This document shows, in pieces, positions 18,090-26,867 of a stretch of 41,021 nt of DNA. The stretch comes from Verrucomicrobiota bacterium (GTDB taxonomy: Bacteria > Verrucomicrobiota > Verrucomicrobiia > JABWAM01). The stretch spans positions 1-41,021 of the forward strand of contig JAHFSY010000038.1 of the NCBI GenBank assembly GCA_023269615.1, given 5' to 3'. A model generated the notes under the pieces. The model was not told where the DNA came from. It did no database searches and saw nothing but the letters and a program-made list of their open reading frames with translations. Both the position numbers and the translations under genes were made by a program. How positions within the stretch are numbered: position 1 is the stretch's first letter; every line of letters begins with the position of its first letter.

Positions 18090-18488
18090 TTGAGCTCGCC
18101 ACAACTTGAATTTCGACTGACACGCGAACCCATCGAAACGTCGCCGCCCTTGTTGGACGTCGAGGGAAATGGTGCCATGGTTGAATTTCTCGGCGTGGTG
18201 CGTCCCGAGGAAGGTGGCGTCCGGATCGTCGCCCTGGATTATGAAGCCTTCGATGCGATGGCGGAGAAGGAGGGACAACAGCTTCTTCTCGCCGTGGCGG
18301 AGGCGATCCCGGTGCTGGCTGTGCAGGTGATTCACCGGGTCGGACGCGTGCCGGTGGGGGAGATTTCGCTGCGCGTGCGCGTTCACGCCGCGCATCGCAA
18401 GGAGGCATTTGCCGCCTGTTCAGACATCATCGAACGCCTGAAACAGCATGTTCCCATTTGGAAACATGCCGTTCCAGTGTCCGTATGA
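18090..18488 (+). CDS. moaE: Molybdopterin synthase catalytic subunit, probable TTG start
   Basis: 132 residues from TTG 18090. I prefer this start because GAAAGGAGA lies 10 bases upstream and because the distance to the first conserved strand (GAMVEFLGVVR) then matches E. coli MoaE. An in-frame ATG at 18057 has no ribosome-binding site and adds 11 residues. MoaE dimerises with two MoaD and transfers their thiocarboxylate sulfurs to precursor Z, forming molybdopterin. Motifs: HRVGRVPVGE, AAHRKEAFAAC and the C-terminal RLKQHVPIWKH with the active-site lysines. The gene ends 12 bases from the convergent DUF5069 gene. Confidence 0.92.
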   Translation: MSSPQLEFRLTREPIETSPPLLDVEGNGAMVEFLGVVRPEEGGVRIVALDYEAFDAMAEKEGQQLLLAVAEAIPVLAVQVIHRVGRVPVGEISLRVRVHAAHRKEAFAACSDIIERLKQHVPIWKHAVPVSV

Positions 18489-18500
18489 TTGGGATGCCTG

Positions 18501-18941
18501 TTACTTCAGGCAGGCGGAGTGGAGTTCCTTCCAGTCGTCAATGTTGTTCAGGTTGACGGCATCTTTGATGGTGCCGTTGTCTGGAATGCCATTGGCGCCG
18601 AGGATGGAGGTGCGGGTGGCGTCGTCGTGGTTGTAGCCACGGATCGCGGCGTTGAGTTTTTCGACGGCCGCCTTGTCGAGCTTGCCGCCTTTTTTCTTCA
18701 GGATCCAGATTTCCGCCTGGGGGTAGGTCGGCTTCTCCGCCTTGATGAAGCCGAGGAATTCCTCGCGATTGAGGCCAAGTCCGTCGAGGACCATCTGGTC
18801 GTAGCCTTTGCCGCAGCCGGGATAACCGTCGGCAAGGAGGCCTCGGGCTTCAAGTGATGCCTTGAGCCAGAGACGGGGGAGGTGAAGCACGCCGAGTGGG
18901 CCAGCCACGCCGGAGCTGATAAGAGGAACGATTTTGCTCAT
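18501..18941 (-). CDS. DUF5069 family protein
   Basis: 146 residues from ATG 18941; the longer open frame has no coding look. The sequence matches my knowledge of DUF5069, common in Verrucomicrobiota: LPRLWLKASLEARG near residue 20, GYDQMVLDGLGLNREEFLGFI in the middle, and an Asp/Asn-rich C-terminal region (AAIRGYNHDDATR, VNLNNIDDWKELH). It has no membrane helix, signal or enzyme motif that I know. The function is unknown. It is expressed from its own candidate promoter, which overlaps the end of accA, and faces moaE at its 3' end. Confidence 0.7.
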   Translation of the reverse strand: MSKIVPLISSGVAGPLGVLHLPRLWLKASLEARGLLADGYPGCGKGYDQMVLDGLGLNREEFLGFIKAEKPTYPQAEIWILKKKGGKLDKAAVEKLNAAIRGYNHDDATRTSILGANGIPDNGTIKDAVNLNNIDDWKELHSACLK

Positions 18942-18996
18942 AGTTTTTTGTTGTTGAATGGTTTGAACTGAAATGAATCTGTGTTTGGAGCTGGCA

Positions 18997-19025
18997 GTAG
19001 TATTGAAAATTACCGTGAAGGTCAA
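18997..19025 (-). promoter_or_regulatory. Candidate promoter of the DUF5069 gene
   Basis: On the minus strand TTGACC (19025-19020), a 17-base spacer and TACTAC (19002-18997) lie about 55 bases before the start codon. The -35 box is one base from consensus and spacing is ideal; the -10 box is weak. Confidence 0.4.
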
Positions 19026-19028
19026 TCA

Positions 19029-20000
19029 TCAGCTTTCGGCATATTCGCCGATCCCACGGTAGCGCGTGTAGCGGTTGTCCAGAAGGTCGCCTTTGGAAAA
19101 CTTGTCGAGTGCGTGCAGGTGCTTGATGAGGGACGCCTTCAAGTTTTGTGCGGCGAGTTCGGGATCGTGATGCGCGCCTCCGGGCGGCTCGGGCACCACA
19201 TCGTCCACGATCTTGTGCGCCAGCAGGTCGCGTGCGCTCATCTTCAATGCCTCCGCCGCCTTGGGCGCGTGAACGCGGTCCTTCCACAAGATCGCCGCGC
19301 AACCCTCGGGGGAGATGACGGAATAGTAGGCGTTCTCGAGGATGAGCACCCGGTCGGCCACGCCGATGCCGAGGGCGCCGCCGCTGCCGCCTTCCCCGAT
19401 GACAACCGCCAGGATGGGAACTTCCAGGGTGGACATCTCGCGGATGTTCACCGCGATGGCTTCGGCGATGTGGCGTTCCTCTGCCTGCACGCCGGGGTAG
19501 GCGCCGGGCGTGTCAATGAAGGTGATGATGGGAACGTTGAACTTATGGGCCAGCTGCATGAGGCGCAGAGCCTTGCGGTAGCCCTCGGGATGGGCCATGC
19601 CGAAATTGCGTTTTACATTTTCCTTCACGTCGCGCCCCTTTTGCTGGCCGATGAGCATGACCTTGCGGGATTTACCGTTGGTCTTGAAGAAGGCGAACCC
19701 GCCAAGCATGGCGTGGTCATCGCCGAAGCGGCGGTCGCCATGCAGCTCGGTGAAGCCCTCGAAGATCTGGGCGACGTAATCGAGAAAGTAGGGGCGCTTG
19801 GTGTGGCGCGAGATCTGAACCCGCTGCCAGGCGGAAAGTTTGGAATAGATGCCCTGCTTGGTTTCCTCGAGCTTTTTCTCCATGGCGTTGATCTCGTCGT
19901 TGAGATCAATCTTCTCCGCCGAGGCCTTGGCGCGCAATTCCTCGAGCTGTTTCTGCAGTTGCAGCACGGGCTTTTCAAACTCAAGCGTGTAGAGTTTCAT
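19029..20000 (-). CDS. accA: Acetyl-CoA carboxylase carboxyltransferase subunit alpha
   Basis: 323 residues, typical for AccA (about 319). With AccD it transfers the carboxyl group from biotin to acetyl-CoA, giving malonyl-CoA for fatty-acid synthesis. An N-terminal coiled coil (about 1-60: LQKQLEELRAKASAEKIDLNDEI) precedes the crotonase-like domain: GDRRFGDDHAM, GQQKGRD, NFGMAHPEGYRKALRLM, ITFIDTPGAYPG, GEGGSGGALGIG and a C-terminal helical part. No accD or accBC is near. The start is divergent from the mgtC-like gene, with 119 bases between. AccA works on ACP precursors activated by the AcpS encoded in this window. Confidence 0.97.
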   Translation of the reverse strand: MKLYTLEFEKPVLQLQKQLEELRAKASAEKIDLNDEINAMEKKLEETKQGIYSKLSAWQRVQISRHTKRPYFLDYVAQIFEGFTELHGDRRFGDDHAMLGGFAFFKTNGKSRKVMLIGQQKGRDVKENVKRNFGMAHPEGYRKALRLMQLAHKFNVPIITFIDTPGAYPGVQAEERHIAEAIAVNIREMSTLEVPILAVVIGEGGSGGALGIGVADRVLILENAYYSVISPEGCAAILWKDRVHAPKAAEALKMSARDLLAHKIVDDVVPEPPGGAHHDPELAAQNLKASLIKHLHALDKFSKGDLLDNRYTRYRGIGEYAES

Positions 20001-20073
20001 GGGACGGGCAGTCTAATTTAACGGCGAACATGGAACAAGGAACAATTCAAAGGGGCGCATGCGAATTCTGTTT

Positions 20074-20113
20074 GCGCGAATTTCTTGGAAATTGCGCCCG
20101 AGTGGCGTAGATT
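20074..20113 (+). promoter_or_regulatory. Candidate promoter and overlapping palindrome before mgtC-like gene
   Basis: TTGGAA (20085-20090), 17 bases and TAGATT (20108-20113) form a sigma-70 type promoter. An imperfect palindrome, GCGCGAATTTC (20074-20084) and GAAATTGCGC (20088-20097), covers the -35 box and could be an operator. Transcription would start near 20120, the GTG start itself, suggesting a leaderless or very short leader mRNA. Confidence 0.4.
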
Positions 20114-20119
20114 GTCCGG

Positions 20120-20815
20120 GTGAGCACACAGATTACGATGCATGACATGATCCTGCGCCTGGCGCTCTCTCTTGTTGCCGGGCTGATGGTTGGCTTCGAG
20201 CGGGAAAGCCATGGACGCGCGGCGGGATTTCGCACCACGACGCTCGTGTGCGTGGCCTCGGCCATGGCCATGATGCTTTCTGAATATCTATTCTCGGTCA
20301 GCACGGGTGGTTCGGTCCTGGCAGGATGGCGGCCGGACCCGGCGCGCCTGGCGGCGGGCATCCTGACGGGCATTGGTTTTCTTGGGGCGGGGACCATCAT
20401 CCGCCAGGATAACCTGGTTCGCGGTGTGACCACGGCGGCGGTGCTTTGGTTTGTCACGGTGCTCGGCCTGACGATCGGGAGCGGCTACCTGCTGCTCGCC
20501 GGAATGGGGCTTGGCGTTGCCCTCGTCGTCCTGTTCGTTCTTCCGCTTTTGGAGGTTTACATCAAGAACGACTGGTATGCGACGGTATCCGTCACCACGC
20601 AGATGGATGGGATTGCGGACAGGGAGATTCGCCGCCTGGTGGAGGAGTGTGGGGTTTCCGTGAAGAATGTTGGTTTTGATTACGATATGCAGTCGAACCA
20701 GAAAACGCTGCGATGCGAGGTGAAGTTCAAAAAAACAGACCTGTTCCGCACCGCGGAAGGAGTGATCCAGCATGTCCGAAAATCTCCCGGCGTCATGCAG
20801 GTGAAATGGTCCTAG
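20120..20815 (+). CDS. MgtC/SapB family membrane protein
   Basis: 231 residues from GTG 20120; ATG 20138 is an alternative. The N-terminal domain is the MgtC fold: LALSLVAGLMVGFERESHGRAAGFRTTTLV with the conserved Arg/Glu, then AGILTGIGFLGAGTII and VRGVTTAAVLWFVTVLGLTIGSG, giving four to five membrane helices. The C-terminal soluble domain (about 150-231) is ACT-like. MgtC proteins affect growth at low magnesium and, in Salmonella, inhibit the F-ATPase; the native function in free-living bacteria is unsettled. A magnesium-responsive leader is not evident, as the leader is at most a few bases. It precedes prc by 38 bases on the same strand. Confidence 0.85.
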   Translation: MSTQITMHDMILRLALSLVAGLMVGFERESHGRAAGFRTTTLVCVASAMAMMLSEYLFSVSTGGSVLAGWRPDPARLAAGILTGIGFLGAGTIIRQDNLVRGVTTAAVLWFVTVLGLTIGSGYLLLAGMGLGVALVVLFVLPLLEVYIKNDWYATVSVTTQMDGIADREIRRLVEECGVSVKNVGFDYDMQSNQKTLRCEVKFKKTDLFRTAEGVIQHVRKSPGVMQVKWS

Positions 20816-20853
20816 CAGTCCTGCACACAAGGCATCATAGTTTTTTTATCCAT

Positions 20854-22983
20854 ATGAACACTCAACTTGTCCTGCAACGATTCGCGATTGCCCTTGCGTC
20901 ACTTGGGATGGCATGGTCCGCCCTTGCCGCCCCGACGCCCTCGACCAACTCCGGGCAGGTTGGCGTTCTTGTCGGCAAAATTCTTTCGAGGGAGCATTAC
21001 CGTCAACTTCCGTTGAACGACGCGGTATCCGCGCAATTTCTCAAGCTTTACCTCGAGTCGCTGGATTACAACCGGATGGTGTTCCTGCAGTCGGACGTGG
21101 ACGAGTTCCAGAAGTATGCGACGATCCTGGACGACGAGACGTTGCGCGGGAATGTGCAGCCGGGCTTTGATATTTTCGCGCGCTACCTTCAGCGCGTTGA
21201 GCAGCGCATGGCACTCATCCAGGAATTGTTGAAGGAGGACTTCACGTTCGAGGAAGAGGAGAACATTGTGCTGGATCGTCACGAGGCGATATGGCCCGCG
21301 AGCGATGAAGAGCTGCGCAAGCTGTGGCGCCAGCGCGTGGGGTACGAGGTGCTGCTGGAAAAACTCAATGGCAAGAAGCTGGCTGAGGCAAAGGCCATCG
21401 TCGGCCGTCGCTACACCCGCTTCCTTCACTCGGTACATGAAGAGGATGCGGATTCCGTGATGCAGCGTTACCTGACTTCGCTGGCCCGCGCCTACGATCC
21501 GCATTCCGATTATATGTCGCAGTCGGAGCTGGAACAATTTGCCATCTCGATGAAGCTTTCGCTGGTCGGCATCGGCGCGGTGCTGAGCTGGGAGGATGGA
21601 TACGCGAAGGTGATTGCGATCGTGCCGGGGGGGCCCGCTGACCTTGACAAGCGGCTCAAGGTCAACGACCGCATCACCGGTGTCGGGCAGGGAGATGGCC
21701 CGCTGGTGGATGTGGTGGACATGAAGCTCAACAAGGCAGTGGAGATGATTCGCGGTGAAAAGAACACCCCGGTCCGCATCCAGGTGATTCCAGCCGGCGC
21801 CACTGATCCCTCCACGCGCGCGGAGATCAAGCTGAAGCGCGACGAAATCAAGCTGACGGAATCCGAGGCCAAGGCAAAACTCATTGAGCACAAAGACGCC
21901 AACGGCAACACACAGCGCATAGGCTATATTGATCTTCCGTCGTTTTACGGTGACCAGCAAACGGGCAAAAGCACCACGCGCGACGTGGCGGGCCTGATCG
22001 GGCGGCTCAAGTCGCAAAAAATTGACGGGTTGATCCTCGACCTTCGCAGGAATGGGGGAGGAATCCTGGGCGAGGCAATCGGCCTCACCGGCTTGTTCAT
22101 CAAGCGTGGCCCGGTGGTCCAGATCAAGGATTCCCATGGCGCCATCAGTGTGTTGCCCGACGATGATGCCTCGGTGATGTACGATGGCCCCATGGTGGTG
22201 CTTGTCAGCCATGTCAGCGCCTCGGCTTCTGAAATTCTGGCGGCGGCGCTTCAGGATTACGGTCGCGCGGTGATCGTGGGCGAGCAGAGCACCTTCGGGA
22301 AAGGCACCGTGCAACGGGTGGAGGAGCTTGAACGGTTCCTGCCCCCGAATACGCCGAAGGGCGGCGCGATCAAGATCACCACCCAGAAATTTTATCGCAT
22401 CTCGGGCGGCTCCACCCAGTACAAGGGGGTCCTCTCGGATGTGCAGCTTCCCTCCGAACTCGATTACGCCAAGTACAACGAGGCATCCCTCAAAAACGCT
22501 CTCTCGTACGACGATGTGCCCCAGGCCGCCTACGTCCCCGTGAATGCCGTGGCGTCGTCGCTCCCCGCGTTGCGCAAGCGTTCCCAGGAGCGCATTGCGA
22601 AGGATCCGGAGTACGATTACATCCGCGATGACATGGCCCGCATGAAAGCCCGTCTTGATGAAAAAAGCGTGTCGCTGAACGAGGTGAAGCGCCGTCAACA
22701 GCAGAAGGCGGACAAGGACCGGTACGCCCAGCGAAAGCGGGAACGCGCCGAGCGCAAGGTTCCGCCGCTCCAGGTCACGGAAATAACCCTGCAATCGATC
22801 AGCCAGGGTTCAACGAATGCCCCCGCGCTCACCCGAAAGGTGCTCGACGACGCGCGCGCCATTCTTGATGAAAATTCCGACGATGAAACACGAAAGGATC
22901 CCCTTGTGGATCCGGAATTCGACGAAGGGTTGAACGTGATGTCCGACCTGATCGAACTCTCGCACAAAACGTCGGGCGATTAA
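20854..22983 (+). CDS. prc: Carboxy-terminal processing (tail-specific) protease, S41 family
   Basis: 709 residues from ATG 20854; the sequence before it is not protein-like. A signal peptide (LASLGMAWSALAA) places it in the periplasm. Order: an N-terminal helical domain (about 30-215), PDZ domain (about 230-325, with LSLVGIGAVLSWEDGYAKV), the S41 catalytic domain, and the C-terminal DUF3340 region (about 560-700, very charged). Catalytic Ser457 in SASASEILAAALQDYG and Lys483 in FGKGTVQ are placed by alignment with E. coli Prc; one extra residue lies between them. Prc trims C-termini of periplasmic and lipoproteins and regulates peptidoglycan hydrolases. It ends 18 bases from the convergent TPR gene. 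Confidence 0.95.
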   Translation: MNTQLVLQRFAIALASLGMAWSALAAPTPSTNSGQVGVLVGKILSREHYRQLPLNDAVSAQFLKLYLESLDYNRMVFLQSDVDEFQKYATILDDETLRGNVQPGFDIFARYLQRVEQRMALIQELLKEDFTFEEEENIVLDRHEAIWPASDEELRKLWRQRVGYEVLLEKLNGKKLAEAKAIVGRRYTRFLHSVHEEDADSVMQRYLTSLARAYDPHSDYMSQSELEQFAISMKLSLVGIGAVLSWEDGYAKVIAIVPGGPADLDKRLKVNDRITGVGQGDGPLVDVVDMKLNKAVEMIRGEKNTPVRIQVIPAGATDPSTRAEIKLKRDEIKLTESEAKAKLIEHKDANGNTQRIGYIDLPSFYGDQQTGKSTTRDVAGLIGRLKSQKIDGLILDLRRNGGGILGEAIGLTGLFIKRGPVVQIKDSHGAISVLPDDDASVMYDGPMVVLVSHVSASASEILAAALQDYGRAVIVGEQSTFGKGTVQRVEELERFLPPNTPKGGAIKITTQKFYRISGGSTQYKGVLSDVQLPSELDYAKYNEASLKNALSYDDVPQAAYVPVNAVASSLPALRKRSQERIAKDPEYDYIRDDMARMKARLDEKSVSLNEVKRRQQQKADKDRYAQRKRERAERKVPPLQVTEITLQSISQGSTNAPALTRKVLDDARAILDENSDDETRKDPLVDPEFDEGLNVMSDLIELSHKTSGD

Positions 22984-23001
22984 GGCGGATGTTCCGTCAG
23001 A

Positions 23002-23952
23002 CTAGATCTGAAGTGAGACGCCGAAGGCATCGGGGAATGTCCTCTCAAGGATGCGCGATGCGATGCGACGATGTGTGGCGTTGCGGATTTCAGAGAGATA
23101 CCGCGTCGCCAGCACGGGGTCCTTGAGATAGGAGCTGATTCGCACCAGGTGCACGCGCACGAAGTCGCGCTGATCCATTGTGGCACCCAGCGTCAGGCAA
23201 TGCTCCCAAGCGACCATGGCTTCCCGCCACGGTTCGTTGTGGAGCGCGGAGTTCACGCCGTAAAAAGTTTCCGCATATGAGCTGGCATATTCGAAACTGG
23301 ACCGGTCGCAATCCCTCGCCAGCTTGAACTCCTCAAGCGCCTTCGCAAATATGGTCTGCGTGTTCCAGTGATGAAAGCGCCCGGTTTCCATGCGGAACAG
23401 GTAATACATGTTGCCCAGGTTGAAGTGATACACCGCCTCACTCGGTTTCAGCCTGATCGCCTGTTCGTAGAGATGGATGGCCATCATCGCGTGGCCGGCG
23501 TGGCCGTGGTAATGGGCAAGGTTGTTCAGAAGCACGGAATTCTCACTGGAAACCTCCAGCGCCCGCGACCACCAGGCTACCGCGTCCTGCGTCTGCCCCA
23601 CGTCTTCCAGGAGCGTGCCGTAGGAAATCATGGCGCGGCTGTGCGATGGATAGCGCGCAATGAATGCCTCGTAATCATGACGCAGCGGTCCCACCTGCTT
23701 CTCGATGCGCTGCCCCATGGTTTTCCACTGGCCGTTGCCCCTCGTGCCGCGATTCCAGAGGGAATTGACCTCCTCCGTGACGCGGCTTTGGCGCTGCAGG
23801 AGCGAGCGGTATTTCCACTCGCTCCATGTGAGCGGCCAATAACCTTCGTGCCACCAAACGGCGAGGGAAAAGACGAGCAGGGCGAGAACGACGGGCGATG
23901 CCACCATTTTCCGCAGTCGGGGGATCCAGCGTCTGGATGAATGAAGTGTCAT
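23002..23952 (-). CDS. TPR-repeat protein coupled to nuoN
   Basis: 316 residues from ATG 23952, whose ATGA overlaps the nuoN stop; a frame from 23994 would overlap nuoN by 46 bases. An N-terminal membrane helix (about 17-34, VVLALLVFSLAVWW) is followed by a mixed linker and at least three TPR motifs: SHSRAMISYGTLLEDVGQTQ, NSVLLNNLAHYHGHAGHAMM and EAVYHFNLGNMYYLFR. The C-terminal part is helical. It is the last gene of the nuo operon and may help assemble the complex or an associated membrane protein; there is no direct evidence. Similar TPR genes are not a standard part of nuo operons. Confidence 0.7.
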   Translation of the reverse strand: MTLHSSRRWIPRLRKMVASPVVLALLVFSLAVWWHEGYWPLTWSEWKYRSLLQRQSRVTEEVNSLWNRGTRGNGQWKTMGQRIEKQVGPLRHDYEAFIARYPSHSRAMISYGTLLEDVGQTQDAVAWWSRALEVSSENSVLLNNLAHYHGHAGHAMMAIHLYEQAIRLKPSEAVYHFNLGNMYYLFRMETGRFHHWNTQTIFAKALEEFKLARDCDRSSFEYASSYAETFYGVNSALHNEPWREAMVAWEHCLTLGATMDQRDFVRVHLVRISSYLKDPVLATRYLSEIRNATHRRIASRILERTFPDAFGVSLQI

Positions 23953-25400
23953 CGATGGAAGGAGCGGATTGCGGCCTCCGACGCCTGCCACCACGGCGAC
24001 TGGTAGAAGCCGGCGAGGATCACGCCCAGGATGAGCAGCGTGAAAACCCAGCGTGTGGATGTTGTGACGGGGATGGGTGACTGGCTTTCCGTATGTTCAG
24101 AAAAATACATGGTTCTCACGACTGAGAGATAATAATACAAGGAGCAGACCGCGCCGGCCAGCGCAATTCCGAGCAGCCAGAACATGTGCTGCTGCATGGC
24201 CGCCGAGAAGATCAGAAGTTTGCCAAAGAAACCGGCGAGGGGAGGAATGCCCGAAAGCGAGAGCAATCCCACCAGCAGCGCCGCCGCAGCCCAGGGGGAG
24301 CGACGCCCAAGGCCGGCGTATTCGCGGATGTCCTGCCGTGGATTTTCCGCCGCGGTTTCGCACATGGCCCCGAAGACCAGCGCGTTGGCCAGGAGATAAG
24401 CGACGAGGTAGTACAGCACCGCCGACAAGCCCATGTAGCTTGTGGCGGCCACACCGAGCAGCATGTAGCCCGAGTGGCTGATGCTCGAATAGCCCATCAG
24501 CCGCTTGAGGTTGCCCTGGGACAGCGCGGCGAGATTCCCGAACAGAATGGACGCGCCCGACGCGACCACGAGCAGAGGCAGCCAAAGGCTGCTGTACATA
24601 AAGAAGGCTTCGAAGAGGACGCGCACCAGGAGGATGAACCCGGCGCCCTTCGATCCGATGGAGAGCAGCGCTGCGGTCGGAGTGGGTGCGCCCTCATACA
24701 CGTCCGGAGTCCACCAGTGAAAGGGGACTGCGGAAATTTTGAATGCCAGTCCCGCCAGCACCAGCATCAGCCCCACCGGCATGAGCCAGTTGTTGTTGGA
24801 TGCCACGTGCTCCCAGCTCTGCTGCGCGATGCCGGCAAAATCAAAGTGGGAACTCGAAGCGTAAATCAGGGCGATGCCATAGAGCAGCACCCCGGAGGAA
24901 AGCGCGCCGTAGATCAGGTACTTCAGCCCCGCCTCAAGGCAGAGCGCGTTCCTGCTCTGGAAACCCACCAGGATGTAAAAGCTCACCGTCATCAGTTCCA
25001 GCGCAATGAAAAGTGAAAGAAAATCGGCCGCGCTCGCCACCAACATCATCCCCACGCACGCGATGAGCTGCAACGCCAGGTACTCGCAGGGATGCTCCTC
25101 GTTCCTGTCCATGAAGCGCAGCGACATGAACATGGTCAGCACGGTCGCCAGCATGGAAAACTGCTTGCCCCAGACCGCGAGTGGGTCGAGCACGTAAAGC
25201 CCGCCCGCGGTCAACATGCGATGCGCGCCTTCGGGCAGACCGCTTGCCACAAGGCTCCATAAAAAGAACGCGCCCAGGATCGTCGTCGCTGCCATTCCCA
25301 CCGCGTGCCTGGATGTGCGGGGCAAAATGAGATCGGCGATGATCAGCGCGAGCGCAAGCCCCGCCACCATCAGTTCCCATCTCATGAGTGAAAAATCCAT
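23949..25400 (-). CDS. nuoN: NADH-quinone oxidoreductase subunit N
   Basis: 483 residues, about 14 membrane helices, an antiporter-like proton-pumping subunit of complex I. Recognised by PFHWWTPDVYEGAPTPTAALLSIGSKGAGF, LKRLMGYSSISHSGYMLLG and the LSLSGIPPLAGFFGK region. The order after nuoM and nuoL matches the usual ...L-M-N end of nuo operons. It starts four bases after the nuoM stop. Confidence 0.96.
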   Translation of the reverse strand: MDFSLMRWELMVAGLALALIIADLILPRTSRHAVGMAATTILGAFFLWSLVASGLPEGAHRMLTAGGLYVLDPLAVWGKQFSMLATVLTMFMSLRFMDRNEEHPCEYLALQLIACVGMMLVASAADFLSLFIALELMTVSFYILVGFQSRNALCLEAGLKYLIYGALSSGVLLYGIALIYASSSHFDFAGIAQQSWEHVASNNNWLMPVGLMLVLAGLAFKISAVPFHWWTPDVYEGAPTPTAALLSIGSKGAGFILLVRVLFEAFFMYSSLWLPLLVVASGASILFGNLAALSQGNLKRLMGYSSISHSGYMLLGVAATSYMGLSAVLYYLVAYLLANALVFGAMCETAAENPRQDIREYAGLGRRSPWAAAALLVGLLSLSGIPPLAGFFGKLLIFSAAMQQHMFWLLGIALAGAVCSLYYYLSVVRTMYFSEHTESQSPIPVTTSTRWVFTLLILGVILAGFYQSPWWQASEAAIRSFHR

Positions 25401-25404
25401 GGCG

Positions 25405-26862
25405 TTACTTCTGTTGGACCAGATAGGTGGCGGCAGCCCCGCCGCCGTCAGTCACGAGTCTTGGCCAGAATCCGGTGGCGAGCAGCGCCGCCAGCAGCAG
25501 CGCGAACATCGCGCGCCGAACGGGGTCCACGTCACCGGTCGAAATCCATTTCTCCGGGAGCGGGCCAAGAAACGCGTTGCGCGCGGCGCGCAGCATGTAC
25601 ACTGCGGAAATCACCGCCGTCCAGACGGCCGCCACTGTCACCCAGGGACAGCGTTGAAAACTCCCCATGAAGATCATGAGCTCGGCCGGAAAGTTGGCGA
25701 ACCCCGGCATCCCGCATCCCGCAAACGCCACCATCGTGAACACAGCCGCCGCAAAGGGCATCTTTCGAGCCAGACCGCCCATCTCCGAAATGTTCGAGGT
25801 GCCCGTCTTCTCGCGGCAAAACCCCGCGATGCCGAAACCTGTCGCTGCGCTCAGTCCGTGGGCAAAAAGGAAAAGGGCCAGGCCCTGGAGGGCGAGATGG
25901 GTGTTCGCGGCGAAAGCGAGAAACGCGTAACCCATGTGCGACACGCTCGCGTACGCCAGCATGTAGCGCAGGTCCGACTGCTGCATCGCCACGTAACCGC
26001 AGTAAAGCAGGTTGACGAATGCCATCCCGATAACCCAGGGCTTCCACATCTCAAATCCATCCGGCAAGAGCGGGGCAGCCACCACCATCAAGCCGTAAAA
26101 ACCGAATTTCTTGATCACGCCCGCGTGAAGCATCGAGGCAAGCGGGGGCGCTTCGCCGTAACCCGCCGGCGCCCAGGTGTGGAAGGGAAAGCCGGAAATC
26201 AAAATTCCAAAACCCAGGAAAAGAATGCCGAAGAGTTTGACCTGGGTCGTCGTGGCCAGCGGTACGAGCGCGAGCATCCTCTTGATTTCCAGAAGGTCGA
26301 ACGTCCTGCCGCCCACTGCCCACACCAGTCCAAGCAATCCCAACAGGAGGATGAGGCTCCCAAGCCCGAGGTAGAGCGTGATCTTCATCGCCGCTGCGCG
26401 CCGCCTCTCTGCTCCCCAGATGCCGATCAGGACAAAGGTGGGGATCAGCGCGAATTCGTGAAAGATGTAGAGGAAAAACAGGTCCAGCGACGCAAATGCC
26501 CCCGCCATCCCGCCCACCATGATCAGCCCCAATGCGTAATGGTATTTTGCGTTCTCCTTCGGCAATGGCGTCACACCCACCGCCGCCGTGCCCACCAGGG
26601 ACGTCAGCAGGATCAGCATCGCGCTCAAATGATCCACCCCGATGTGATACGAAATGCCCAGGCTGGGAATCCATGGAGCACGGCTCTCAAACGTGTATTC
26701 CGCGTTCATCGCCGACGCATGGAAAAAAACGTACAGGGCCGCACCGAGTGTCAGCGCCATGCAAGCCATCCCCGCGTCTCTCGCCATGCGTGCGCTCCTG
26801 ATCGGTGACGCCATGAGCGCCAGCGCAGTGAGGATCGGCAGCCAGATGATGAGAAAAAGCAT
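25405..26862 (-). CDS. nuoM: NADH-quinone oxidoreductase subunit M
   Basis: 485 residues from ATG 26862, five bases after the nuoL stop. Earlier ATGs would lie inside nuoL. Antiporter-like subunit with about 14 helices, with the family hallmarks LSAMLILLTSLVG, YIFHEFALIPTFVLIGIWG, FGFYGLMVVAAP, LAYASVSHMGYAFLA and a C-terminal FAGCGMPGFANFPAEL. It pumps protons in the membrane arm. Confidence 0.96.
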   Translation of the reverse strand: MLFLIIWLPILTALALMASPIRSARMARDAGMACMALTLGAALYVFFHASAMNAEYTFESRAPWIPSLGISYHIGVDHLSAMLILLTSLVGTAAVGVTPLPKENAKYHYALGLIMVGGMAGAFASLDLFFLYIFHEFALIPTFVLIGIWGAERRRAAAMKITLYLGLGSLILLLGLLGLVWAVGGRTFDLLEIKRMLALVPLATTTQVKLFGILFLGFGILISGFPFHTWAPAGYGEAPPLASMLHAGVIKKFGFYGLMVVAAPLLPDGFEMWKPWVIGMAFVNLLYCGYVAMQQSDLRYMLAYASVSHMGYAFLAFAANTHLALQGLALFLFAHGLSAATGFGIAGFCREKTGTSNISEMGGLARKMPFAAAVFTMVAFAGCGMPGFANFPAELMIFMGSFQRCPWVTVAAVWTAVISAVYMLRAARNAFLGPLPEKWISTGDVDPVRRAMFALLLAALLATGFWPRLVTDGGGAAATYLVQQK

Positions 26863-26867
26863 GGTCG

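Noticed and set aside
20899..22794. 631-residue open frame opposite prc
   Set aside because: Antisense shadow of a complete protease gene.
25216..26808. 530-residue open frame on the plus strand opposite nuoM and nuoN
   Set aside because: Arg/His/Gln-rich shadow of the highly conserved nuo genes on the other strand.
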